Positions 15,790-23,988 of a DNA stretch of 34,056 nt are shown here, piece by piece; positions within the stretch are counted from its first letter, which is position 1, and every line of letters begins with the position of its first letter. This DNA is from Saprospiraceae bacterium (lineage in GTDB: Bacteria > Bacteroidota > Bacteroidia > Chitinophagales > Saprospiraceae): contig JABDKX010000093.1 of assembly GCA_013001975.1 (NCBI GenBank), positions 1-34,056 of the forward strand. Reading direction: 5' to 3'. The position numbers and the translations under genes were made by a program. The notes beneath the pieces are model-generated. The model searched no databases. It saw nothing but the letters and a program-made list of their open reading frames with translations, and had not been told where the DNA came from.

Positions 15790-16599
15790 TTGAAAAGTCC
15801 ATTAGCCATTACATGTCGAGCGCACTCTGGAGGCAGAATATTATCGGAGATTTATAAAAGAAGTGGCATCCAAATGGGTAGTCTGTATCCTAAAACGATG
15901 GATACAAATTATTTTTCAATTAGAAACAATACAATAGTTAAGGAACTTATCCTAAAATCATTTAAATACGATAAGCTTCCAGATAAAAGAAAATTGCATT
16001 TTCAAAAAAAAATGCAAACGTGTTTAGATAATTTTATTCAAACTGAAAATATAGATACCAAAACTCCATTTGGTTGGAAATTTGGCGAAACGCTTTTTAT
16101 GCTACCCTATCTATTTGATGCTGTGCCAAACGCTCGCGTGATTCATCTTATCAGAGATGGCAGAGACGTTATGCTCAGTCGTATTGAAGCCAGGTTCGAT
16201 GAAAACTTTCATGATCCTTTTAATAAAGTTATGATCTTTGGAAAGGCCAGTCAATTAAAGTATAACAATCAATTGCTGGATCAAAATGTTATTGCAAAGT
16301 ATCGAACTGAATTAGAGCTCATTCACTGGCAAACCGTAATTGAATTCAGTAAGAAGCTGAGAAAGTATGAAGATCAATATTTAGAAATCAGATACGAAGA
16401 CTTATGTCAAAATCCATTAAAAATTCTTAACGTTATTTCAGATTTCATTGAAGTTAATTTTCCTCCAGATGTTTTAGAGTGGGCCAATGAAAATATTTCT
16501 GCTGATAGGATTGGCAAGTGGAAAAAGGAGGATCCAGACTATATTAAAACTATGTCTGAAATTGCAAAGGATACTTTAGTTGAGTATGGGTATTTATAG
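15790..16599 (+). CDS. Sulfotransferase family protein (TTG start)
   Basis: 269 aa from TTG 15790; no in-frame ATG precedes the first motif. The P-loop region is ITCRAHSGGRILSEIYKRSG (residues ~6-25), a Ser-Gly-Gly variant of the usual PRSGTT-type loop. The 3'-phosphate-binding site is VIHLIRDGRDVMLSRIEARF (~117-136), a very typical sulfotransferase signature. Near the end, a LEIRYEDLCQNPLKIL segment (~199-214) and IGKWKKEDPDY (~240-250) fit the prokaryotic sulfotransferase family. Distinct subfamily from the other sulfotransferases here. Cytoplasmic. The acceptor is unknown; glycan or small molecule are both possible. Its TAG stop supplies the first base of the REP array, so it was probably trimmed or closely bounded by the repeat insertion. 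Confidence 0.85.
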   Translation: MKSPLAITCRAHSGGRILSEIYKRSGIQMGSLYPKTMDTNYFSIRNNTIVKELILKSFKYDKLPDKRKLHFQKKMQTCLDNFIQTENIDTKTPFGWKFGETLFMLPYLFDAVPNARVIHLIRDGRDVMLSRIEARFDENFHDPFNKVMIFGKASQLKYNNQLLDQNVIAKYRTELELIHWQTVIEFSKKLRKYEDQYLEIRYEDLCQNPLKILNVISDFIEVNFPPDVLEWANENISADRIGKWKKEDPDYIKTMSEIAKDTLVEYGYL

Positions 16600-16797
16600 C
16601 CGTCGGCAGAGCCAACTACAAACAAGTTGTTTTAAGCAACACAGTTGTGAGCAACTTCTAGTTGCGTTTACTAAAAAACATAATGCCGTCGGCAGAGCCA
16701 ACTACTAACAAGTTGTTTTAAGCAACACTGTTGTAAGCAACTTCTAGTTGCGTTTATTAAAAAACATAATGCCGTCAGCAGAGCCAACTATTAACAT
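16599..16797. repeat. REP-like repeat array, left part (units 1, 2 and partial 3)
   Basis: Two complete tandem units of 86 bp (16599-16684 and 16685-16770), nearly identical, then the first ~27 bp of a third (16771-16797) before similarity stops next to the transposase gene. Each unit opens with GCCGTCGGCAGAGCC, has alternating GTTG/CAAC tetranucleotides able to fold as three small hairpins (for example GCAACTTCTAGTTGC), and closes with an AT-rich AAAAAACATAAT. Hairpin-forming intergenic units beside a RAYT gene are the classical REP/BIME arrangement. Confidence 0.88.
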
Positions 16798-16802
16798 CTT
16801 GT

Positions 16803-17384
16803 TCAATTATTAGGCAAATAACCTATGTATGACATTAAAACTATTAAGTCTATTTGTAATTTATGTTTAACACCAATATAATTTTTAGCACTGCTATAAT
16901 TATAATCTTCAGGATTAACTACTATACCCGCCTTAACTGGATTTAAGTGTATGTAATCGATCTTTTGATTTATAAATCTTGGACTATAAAGTACTATAGG
17001 TCGACTCCCATTTTTCCAAAATTGAAACTCTGATCTGCAATTATTTTTAGATGCAAATTGTTTAAATAATTGCAAAATCCACTCTTTGCGACTTTCTTTT
17101 CTTGAAGTTTTTATTGAATCAATTATTTTCCTTGCTGAAAATGATTTAAAATGTCTGATAACAGTCGATAAATTATAATTTTCTTTTGTACTAACAACTA
17201 AATGAATATGGTTAGACATAATAACATATGCATATATAATCAGACCTTTGTTTTTTTGGCAATATTTTAATGCGTCAATAATAATATCACAATGCACTTT
17301 CCGTGTAAAAACATCAACCCATCCTACGACAGTAAATGTCAAAAAGTAAAGTCCATTTTGGTCACGGATCTTGTGTCCTCCCAT
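16803..17384 (-). CDS. REP-associated tyrosine transposase (RAYT, Y1/HUH family)
   Basis: 193 aa from ATG 17384 (a TTG at 17411 would add nine residues; the conserved LYFLTFTVVGWVDVFTR begins soon after the ATG). Single-strand DNA transposase/nuclease of the IS200-like Y1 superfamily. The HUH metal motif is MSNHIHLVV (~66-74); the catalytic Tyr is in QKIDYIHLNPVKAGIV (~150), followed by EDYNYSSAKNY, all characteristic of RAYTs. Length is typical and no frame break is seen, so it may be active. REP units flank it on both sides and are truncated at its borders, so it and its repeats form one element. RAYTs are usually single-copy genes that recognise and cleave their own REP hairpins. Confidence 0.93.
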   Translation of the reverse strand: MGGHKIRDQNGLYFLTFTVVGWVDVFTRKVHCDIIIDALKYCQKNKGLIIYAYVIMSNHIHLVVSTKENYNLSTVIRHFKSFSARKIIDSIKTSRKESRKEWILQLFKQFASKNNCRSEFQFWKNGSRPIVLYSPRFINQKIDYIHLNPVKAGIVVNPEDYNYSSAKNYIGVKHKLQIDLIVLMSYIGYLPNN

Positions 17385-17468
17385 AATTTGTAAATTCAAA
17401 GATGAAATCAAGTTCTCGCTTAAGTATGAAAAGTTAGGAAGTTTGTAAACAGGTATTATTAAAGAAAT

Positions 17469-17664
17469 GTTGTAAGCAACTTTTAGTTGCGTTTATTAAA
17501 AAACATAATGCCGTCGGCAGAGCCAACTACTAACAAGTTGTTTTAAGCAACACAGTTGTAAGCAACTTCTAGTTGCGTTTATTAAAAAACATAATGCCGT
17601 CAGCAGAGCCAACTACTAACAAGCCGTTTTAAGCAACACAGTTGTGAGCAACTTCTAGTTGCGT
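17469..17664. repeat. REP-like repeat array, right part (partial unit 4, unit 5, truncated unit 6)
   Basis: Partial unit 17469-17509 (3' half only), a complete 86-bp unit 17510-17595, and a 3'-truncated unit 17596-17664 that ends at the last GTTGCGT before the terminator of the next gene. Orientation is the same as in the left array. The partial units 3 and 4 together make roughly one unit, as if the transposase gene had been inserted into one. Variation is small: GGC/AGC in the head, GTGAGC/GTAAGC in the middle hairpin, and AAGCCG for AAGTTG in unit 6. Confidence 0.88.
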
Positions 17665-17676
17665 ATAAAGCGTATC

Positions 17677-17727
17677 ATAAAATGTAAAAAGCCTGCTCTC
17701 AATGAGAGCAGGCTTTTTACATTTTAT
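17677..17727 (-). terminator. Strong, probably bidirectional, intrinsic terminator
   Basis: A near-perfect inverted repeat: GTAAAAAGCCTGCTCTC pairs with GAGAGCAGGCTTTTTAC around a 3-nt loop, and pairing continues outward through ATAAAAT/ATTTTAT. The GC-rich core (GCCTGCTCTC) is flanked by T5 on either strand. It lies 15 nt beyond the stop of the minus-strand secreted-protein gene and would also block transcripts coming from the REP/transposase side. Confidence 0.9.
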
Positions 17728-17742
17728 TATGATTGACTCAAA

Positions 17743-18939
17743 TTATTGAGCAATAACCATTTTCTTTGTACCGATAGTTTGACCGTCAACGATTAATCTG
17801 TAAGAATAAGTTCCAGAAGGAATATCTTCAGCTCTTACGTTAAGTACACCTTCTCCAGTGTGATCAACAGCCATAGTCTTTATCATTTTACCATTGAAAT
17901 CATAGATTTCTATGCTAGCGTTATTAGCATCTGTAGGAATGATGTAAGAAATTCTTGTCACTCCGTTAAAAGGATTTGGACTGTTCTGCTCTAATGAAGC
18001 TAAGTCATGGTAAGTTAATGTTACATTAGACTCTATAACAGTAGAAGAGATACCATTAGTTTTAATAACTTCAACAGCTTCAGCTAATTCAATTAATTTA
18101 GCTTCTAAAGCATCAATTTGCTCAGTTTTAGCTTCAATAATTGCTTGCTGATCTTGAATTGCATTCATAAGCATATACTTAACTGCAGTATCATCAATCT
18201 GTAAGAAGTTTTGCTTACTGATAACGTTACCGTCATTATCTTCTTCAATATGCGTAAATTCACTTACGATCTCAGGAGCTACTTCCTGCAGGTCTTGAGC
18301 ATATACACCTACGTGTAGTGCATCAGCAGCAGTTCCACCTTCACCAGTATACTCGTAGTAAATTGGATTTAATTGCATAACTTCATTCAAACCGTAGTTA
18401 AAAGGAGTTGTGTTTGTTTTTAATCTTCTATCCGATGTTAATACAACACCGTTAGCTTTTACGTTACCAGCAACGTCAAGCATTTCAGTTGGGTTTGTTA
18501 AACCAATACCAACATCACCACCAGTTGTTACTCTAACTCTATGAGACCCATCAGTCCAAATCTGGAATGTAGATCCAGGATCATCTAATCTCGCTTGGAA
18601 AGGAAGCGCACCTTTATGAATCATGTTTGTTTGACCATTAAAAGCTCTTTGGAATCTGAATCCAAATGAATTGTAAAGAGACGCATCTCCAATTAAGTCA
18701 AAAGAAGCAATACCATCAGCAGTTCTACCGAATCCAACTTTAAGTTGAGCCGTAGAAGAACCAGCAGATCTTCCTACTTCTAATACATTTCCTCTAATTC
18801 TTGCATCATCAACAACATCTAGAGAAGTAATAGGGTTTGTTATACCTACACCAACGTTACCATTAGCGATAACTTTTAGCTGAGAATAACCGAAACTTGC
18901 AACACAAAGCAAGCATAATGTAAAAAGTATATTTTTCAT
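17743..18939 (-). CDS. Secreted protein with S74 intramolecular chaperone domain and T9SS sorting tail
   Basis: 398 aa. A Sec signal peptide (MKNILFTLCLLCVASFGYSQ) is followed by repetitive beta-rich segments with two GN/GDVGIGxTNPxxxLDV motifs (~29-42 and ~143-153), as in tail-fibre-like proteins. An S74 (endosialidase-type) chaperone domain starts at SDRRLKTNTTPF (~175) with YAQDLQEVAPEIV (~215), including the Ser-Asp dyad used for self-cleavage in phage relatives. A coiled coil (~245-290) follows, then a type A T9SS sorting domain of ~80 residues with NSPNPFNGVTRISY and a final KKMVIAQ. Expected path: Sec to periplasm, trimerisation, export to the surface by T9SS. Codon use looks less AT-rich than the neighbours, suggesting strong expression. 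Monocistronic. Confidence 0.9.
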   Translation of the reverse strand: MKNILFTLCLLCVASFGYSQLKVIANGNVGVGITNPITSLDVVDDARIRGNVLEVGRSAGSSTAQLKVGFGRTADGIASFDLIGDASLYNSFGFRFQRAFNGQTNMIHKGALPFQARLDDPGSTFQIWTDGSHRVRVTTGGDVGIGLTNPTEMLDVAGNVKANGVVLTSDRRLKTNTTPFNYGLNEVMQLNPIYYEYTGEGGTAADALHVGVYAQDLQEVAPEIVSEFTHIEEDNDGNVISKQNFLQIDDTAVKYMLMNAIQDQQAIIEAKTEQIDALEAKLIELAEAVEVIKTNGISSTVIESNVTLTYHDLASLEQNSPNPFNGVTRISYIIPTDANNASIEIYDFNGKMIKTMAVDHTGEGVLNVRAEDIPSGTYSYRLIVDGQTIGTKKMVIAQ

Positions 18940-18990
18940 GTTAAAAATTTAATTTCGTTAAAATAATAATTGTTAAAAATTGATCTAAAC

Positions 18991-18998
18991 CAAATGTA
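18991..18998 (-). promoter_or_regulatory. Bacteroidota -7 promoter element for the secreted-protein gene
   Basis: On the minus strand this reads TACATTTG, a perfect TAnnTTTG match, 51 nt before the ATG. That leaves a leader of about 45 nt, a normal length. A -33 TTG box is not evident. Confidence 0.5.
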
Positions 18999-19318
18999 TT
19001 GTAAAACTAAAACATATTTCCCTCTCTTTTTTCCCCCATTTAGGTGATTTTTAAAGATATCCTACTTTTTTTAAACCCATTAGACCATTTCAATATTATA
19101 AAGAAACAAATATATAGCCAATTTTCAAGGGAGAAACCCTGAATTTTATGGAATCTTAAAGACATAAATTGAAAATTAAATAATCTTTACTTTATTCAGC
19201 AAAGAATCTCCTCATTGGAAGCATTTCTCAATATAGTTAATAATTGAAAAAAAATTATACGAAAATTGATATTTTTCGCGCTTTTTATCAAATTATTACA
19301 CATAATTAAGAAAGTCTG

Positions 19319-19347
19319 TTGTTCGTAGTCTTGAAAGGTTAATTTTG
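19319..19347 (+). promoter_or_regulatory. Candidate promoter for the glycosyltransferase-TPR operon
   Basis: TAATTTTG at 19340-19347 matches the Bacteroidota -7 consensus. TTG at 19319-19321 lies 18 nt upstream, close to the expected -33 distance. The predicted leader is roughly 35-40 nt to TTG 19393. Confidence 0.5.
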
Positions 19348-19392
19348 GCACTTATTATGCATTGTTAATAGGGACAATGAAATAACATTGAT

Positions 19393-21120
19393 TTGAAGAC
19401 CATATTTACAACAATAGTTATATTTTTTAATGGTAGGCGTGAAGCTCAAAGAACTTTACACACGCTGTCATCTGAATACCAGAACATCAATTCAGATTTA
19501 TATAATGTGCTTGTATTAGACAGTGGCTCAAGTGAACCTTTAATTCAAAGTGAAATAGAAGCATTCGGGCCTAATTTTACCTATAAATATGTTCAATCCA
19601 ATTATCCCTCTCCGATTGAAGCTCTGAGATTAGGTCTTGAACTATGTGAGACGCCCTATATAAATGTATGTATCGATGGGGCTAGGATGCTTTCTCCCGG
19701 CATCTTCAACTACTTTCTTGACATTTTAAATATCGATTCAGATCCTTTTGTCATTACAACTGGGTTTCATATTGGTAAATACCATCAAAACTTTTCAATA
19801 CTCGAAGGATATAACCAAAATATTGAGGATGAATTGCTAGATTATTTGGATTGGCAAAACAATGGTTATCGATTATTCAATATATCCACTTTGAAACAGG
19901 ATGGATATTCCTTTTTTTCAAGATTGGCAGAAAGCAATTGCTTCTTTGTAAAAACAGAGACTTTGAAAAGTATTGGTTTTAATCCTGGATTTATAAGCAA
20001 AGGAGGCGGTCTCATAAATTTATCTGTTTTCAGAGACCTCATTGAGATTAAAAAACTCAATACCTACCATCTGGTTGGAGAAGCAACTTTTCACCAGTTT
20101 CATGGAGGTGCCGCTTCAAACATTTCAATGGAAGATCATCCTGTTCAAGAATACAAAGAGGAATACCGCAATATAATGGGTAAAGAATTTATCAGCCCAA
20201 AGTACTCTCCTATTTATTATGGAGAAATTAAAAGCGAGATTGAAACACTGAGGCCAAAATATGCATCTTTCCATATATTAAAGACAGTTAACTATCTCGT
20301 AAGTCAAGGCAGAGAAGATGAAGCAATCAAAATTTTAGAATTAGCAAAAAAAGATCATCCATATCATACTGTCTTCCTTGTCAAGTTGAATAAAATTCTT
20401 ATTAAAAAAGGTGAAATCGATTTAGCCCTCAAGTATATTAATGAGGCCTTGAATATTTTACCACAACATCCTCATTTATATTTAAGTCGCTCAAGAATTT
20501 ATAATGCACTCAATAAATGGGAAGAGAGTAAAGTTGATTTACAACAATGTATAAAGTTAAGTCCCAATATTTTCACTGCCTACTTAGATTTATATGAAAA
20601 TTACGAACATTTTAATTTAAATGAGTCACAGGCATTTGATGATCTTATAAATCATAATCAGCATATTAATAAACAACAAGATCTGCGCAGATTTATAAAT
20701 ATCCTTATCAAAAAAAATGATCGAAAATCAGCGCTTGAGGCATTAGAATCTCATATCTATTTATTTAATGATGATCATGAAGGAAGCCTTCTTAAATTTC
20801 AAATATTAAGAAAGTCTGATAATCAAAAAGCATTAGATCAAGCTGCTGATCAATTGTCTCAAGATGTGATAGCAGATCCAACAATGTCTTTAAAGTTAAA
20901 AAAACGAATATGTCAAATACTTGTGAACCATGAGTACTATTCTCTTGGGAAACAAATATTGGTATCTATAAAAGAATTTAAAAATGAAGTTTCTAATAAT
21001 AAAAGAGAGCCTTCGGAAGAAAAGCTATTTGAAGCTATATTAAATATAATGCCTAAAGTAAATAAGCAAAAAGCCCAAGCTTTTGTTTCATATTTGCACG
21101 CGGAAATGAAATTATCTTAA
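19393..21120 (+). CDS. GT2-like glycosyltransferase fused to TPR repeats
   Basis: 575 aa from TTG 19393. Residues ~1-265 are a GT-A fold: an N-terminal strand with TTIVIFFNGRREAQRTL, VLVLDSGSS (~43-51) and a CIDGARMLSPG motif (~94-104) in the place of the DXD metal site, then GEATFHQFHGG (~229-239). Residues ~290-545 are tetratricopeptide-like (for example EDEAIKILELAKKDHPYHTVF and DLALKYINEALNILPQHP). GT2-TPR fusions occur in bacterial surface-glycan loci, where the TPR may bind a partner or acceptor. No membrane segment. The next gene starts directly after the stop codon (TAAATG) and encodes a paralogue, so the two are cotranscribed. Confidence 0.83.
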   Translation: MKTIFTTIVIFFNGRREAQRTLHTLSSEYQNINSDLYNVLVLDSGSSEPLIQSEIEAFGPNFTYKYVQSNYPSPIEALRLGLELCETPYINVCIDGARMLSPGIFNYFLDILNIDSDPFVITTGFHIGKYHQNFSILEGYNQNIEDELLDYLDWQNNGYRLFNISTLKQDGYSFFSRLAESNCFFVKTETLKSIGFNPGFISKGGGLINLSVFRDLIEIKKLNTYHLVGEATFHQFHGGAASNISMEDHPVQEYKEEYRNIMGKEFISPKYSPIYYGEIKSEIETLRPKYASFHILKTVNYLVSQGREDEAIKILELAKKDHPYHTVFLVKLNKILIKKGEIDLALKYINEALNILPQHPHLYLSRSRIYNALNKWEESKVDLQQCIKLSPNIFTAYLDLYENYEHFNLNESQAFDDLINHNQHINKQQDLRRFINILIKKNDRKSALEALESHIYLFNDDHEGSLLKFQILRKSDNQKALDQAADQLSQDVIADPTMSLKLKKRICQILVNHEYYSLGKQILVSIKEFKNEVSNNKREPSEEKLFEAILNIMPKVNKQKAQAFVSYLHAEMKLS

Positions 21121-23988
21121 ATGGAATTATCAGTTGTTATAATATTTCACAATAATAAAAGAGAAGCGCAAAGAAGTTTGTTTGCGCTTTCTAAGCAATA
21201 TCAAGAAAATATTGAATCTCTAGAATATGAAGTGATTTGTATTGATAGTAATTCTACTGAAAAACTAGATCCAAAAGATTTTAGTGATTTAGGAAGCACA
21301 TTCAAATTTCACGATTTTAAAACCGACAACCCATCTCCTGCAGATGCATTGATTTTTGGAGTTGAACAGGCCATAAGTGAAAATCTGTGTATTATTATTG
21401 ATGGTGCTCACATTATAACACCGAATGTGATTAATCACTTCAGAACACTCAGCCAGATCAATCCAAATTATTTCATTTACACCCACCCTTTCCATCTTGG
21501 TGAATATTACCAAAACGATAATATGACGTTGGGTTATAATCAAGATGCAGAAGACAAACTTCTTGATAGTTGTGATTGGAAAGAAAATGGTTACAATCTT
21601 TTTTCAATATCAAATTTTAAGCAATCAAATGAAACTTTTGATCAGTATATTTTTGAAAGCAATTGCTTCTTTATCACCAAATCCAATCTGACAAAAATAG
21701 GTGGTATAAACGAAGCATTTAAATCAAGAGGTGGTGGTTTTATCAACTTAGATATTTTTAAAAATGCTGTTTCCAATGATGATTTACAAAACTATCAATT
21801 GGTAGGTGAAGCCAGTTTCCATCAATTTCATGGCGGAACCAGTACAAATGAATCTCGTGTATCAGAATTACAAATCGAATTCCGAAATGAGTATAAAAAA
21901 ATTAAAGGCCATCATTACAAGTCGCCAGTTTACGATGCCATTGCATATGGCTGCCAACTAAACCCCGCGCAGATTCGGTTTTATAATTTATACAGCCACA
22001 ATAAACTTGTCAACGATCTTATAAAAAAGAACAAGCAACAAGAAGCTATTGAAGTTTTAAATCAACTTATCAGCTTATATCCATTTAAGGTTGAATACAA
22101 AGTTCAATTAATTAAATTACATACCAACCTATTACAATTTGAAGAGGCGGAAGCTATTATTGAAGATTTATTAAAAACCCATCCATATAATATAAAAGTT
22201 TTAGATGCTTCTGCAAAATATTATTTAGCGAGAAGGGATAATGAAAATGTAAAAATATATACCAGTAAAATAATTGAAATTGACCCATTACACCTTCCAA
22301 GCCAACTGAGCCTTTTGAAGCTGTATGCTCAAGAAGGAAATGAAAAAGAAAAGGAAAAAACTTTAATTGATATACTCGGTTTTCCAGAAGATCGATTCAA
22401 AAATTCATTGGTTCTTCAAATAGCGATTTACTGCGTTGAACATAAGTTCAAAAAATACTCTGAACAATTTTATAACATTTGTTTGCCATTCAAAAATGAG
22501 TTTGATTTTCTCATTTTAAAGGTACTCTATGATGAATTACATGAATCTGAATTTGATCAAGCATACCTTGATAAATTTATTTCGCAACATAACTTGAGGA
22601 ATGAATCTTCCATAAAAGTTACCAAGTTGATTAAGATTCTTTTCAGAATGGAACAATGGGATTCTGGATTCCAGTTGTGCAATTTATTGAAAGACTATTT
22701 CCCAGAAGAACAGGTACTAAACTTCTTGTACGGCAGATACTACTATTACCAAAAAGAATTTGACAAAGCTGAAGAACATTTAAGGATGTTCTTAAAAGCT
22801 GAATCAAATAGATTCTTATTTCCAAATACGCACTACTTGTTGAGCAAAATTGCGCTTAAGAGCAAGGACTACAATACCTTCCATAAACATGCAAAAGAAG
22901 CGTACAAGAAAATTAAAAATACCAAATATGGTTTAAACTATGTGAGGTCATTGCAATTTCTCCAAAATTACAAACCAGCCATAACTGAGTTAGAAAAAAT
23001 CAAAACATTCTCCAATGTTGACCAAGGGAATGTCAAAGAAATGATTTTAAAAAACGCTATAAAAATCAGTGACTTAGAGATTATAAAGAAGTACGCTCCT
23101 ACCGATTTTGATTATTCCCAATTGGGCTCTGTTGATTATAAGGACGATGTTTTCAAGCCTATTATTTTTACACATATTCAAAAATGTGGAGGAACTTCAT
23201 TTAGAAGGTATTTATCAAATGCTGCACTTTATTCTGGGGTCAAAGGAAGTCAAATTCATATTCCAGGTCAAAACGGCCAAAGTCCCAATACAAATTTAAT
23301 AACGTTGAATGATGATGAAATCGAAGATGTTATTGCTAGAAATATTAAAGTATTGGCGGACCATTCTACATTCAGATCTGATAAAGTAAAAAAAGTAGTT
23401 CCTAATTATTTAGACGCTTACAATCTAACTTATCTGAGACATCCGATTAAACGATTGTATTCTTCTTACTACTATTTCTACTTTGGAAAAAACTTTAATA
23501 AAACCGAATATAATAATATAAACATCAATGATCTGCCAGCTAACCTCTTAAAGAAATTTATTAAAGAGAATGCAAATGTAGCCACGGCATTTATAAGCGG
23601 TAAAATGTGGGCTCCTGACTTAATAAATATCAAACCTGAAGACTTAACATTAGCAAAAGCTAATCTAGAGCAATTCCAGTTTATAGGAATCACTGAAGTA
23701 TCTGACATTTCTATGAAAGTTTTTAATAAAGTAAAACCTGATTATTTCAATTCTTTTGTGAGAAATATTCCAAGGATAAATAAAGGCAGTCAAGTACAAA
23801 GGGAAAGATATCCTAACGAAGAAATTAAAAAAATGCTGATTAAAGCCAATAGGTTAGATATAAAATTATATAACCTGGCTATCAATAAATTTATATCGAA
23901 ATATAAAACCTACTTAAATAAGGAAGAAATTCTAAAAATCAGATCTTTAAAAATTACAGACGAAAGTTTGGAACAACTTTATTCTTAA
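21121..23988 (+). CDS. Trimodular GT2-like / TPR / sulfotransferase fusion protein
   Basis: 955 aa from ATG 21121, zero bases after the previous stop. Residues ~1-265 are a GT-A domain paralogous to the preceding protein (shared REAQRSL, IIIDGAH, YNQDAEDKLLD, GEASFHQFHGG); the motif is DGAH where the neighbour has DGAR. Residues ~290-660 are TPR-like helices, with clear YYYQKEFDKAEEHLR and QEAIEVLNQLISLYP units. Residues ~680-955 are a sulfotransferase: FTHIQKCGGTSFRRYL (5'-PAPS loop, ~683-698), a conserved ADHSTF (~746) and LTYLRHPIKRLYSSYYYF (3'-site, ~769-786), then FQFIGITEVSD (~850). One polypeptide could add a sugar and sulfate it, or act on adjacent residues. The stop is shared with the convergent methyltransferase (overlap TTAA). 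Confidence 0.87.
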   Translation: MELSVVIIFHNNKREAQRSLFALSKQYQENIESLEYEVICIDSNSTEKLDPKDFSDLGSTFKFHDFKTDNPSPADALIFGVEQAISENLCIIIDGAHIITPNVINHFRTLSQINPNYFIYTHPFHLGEYYQNDNMTLGYNQDAEDKLLDSCDWKENGYNLFSISNFKQSNETFDQYIFESNCFFITKSNLTKIGGINEAFKSRGGGFINLDIFKNAVSNDDLQNYQLVGEASFHQFHGGTSTNESRVSELQIEFRNEYKKIKGHHYKSPVYDAIAYGCQLNPAQIRFYNLYSHNKLVNDLIKKNKQQEAIEVLNQLISLYPFKVEYKVQLIKLHTNLLQFEEAEAIIEDLLKTHPYNIKVLDASAKYYLARRDNENVKIYTSKIIEIDPLHLPSQLSLLKLYAQEGNEKEKEKTLIDILGFPEDRFKNSLVLQIAIYCVEHKFKKYSEQFYNICLPFKNEFDFLILKVLYDELHESEFDQAYLDKFISQHNLRNESSIKVTKLIKILFRMEQWDSGFQLCNLLKDYFPEEQVLNFLYGRYYYYQKEFDKAEEHLRMFLKAESNRFLFPNTHYLLSKIALKSKDYNTFHKHAKEAYKKIKNTKYGLNYVRSLQFLQNYKPAITELEKIKTFSNVDQGNVKEMILKNAIKISDLEIIKKYAPTDFDYSQLGSVDYKDDVFKPIIFTHIQKCGGTSFRRYLSNAALYSGVKGSQIHIPGQNGQSPNTNLITLNDDEIEDVIARNIKVLADHSTFRSDKVKKVVPNYLDAYNLTYLRHPIKRLYSSYYYFYFGKNFNKTEYNNININDLPANLLKKFIKENANVATAFISGKMWAPDLINIKPEDLTLAKANLEQFQFIGITEVSDISMKVFNKVKPDYFNSFVRNIPRINKGSQVQRERYPNEEIKKMLIKANRLDIKLYNLAINKFISKYKTYLNKEEILKIRSLKITDESLEQLYS

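Larger units (their letters stand above)
18940..19392. other. Divergent intergenic region (~450 nt)
   Basis: It lies between the T9SS-exported protein (minus) and the glycosyltransferase-TPR gene (plus). Each side has a TAnnTTTG -7 element (18991-18998 on the minus strand, 19340-19347 on the plus strand). The middle is plain AT-rich sequence with no coding potential or RNA gene that I can recognise. Confidence 0.6.

Noticed and set aside
16599-17664. CRISPR array
   Set aside because: The units are directly adjacent without unique spacers, are 86 bp long and contain several hairpins, and a RAYT gene lies among them.
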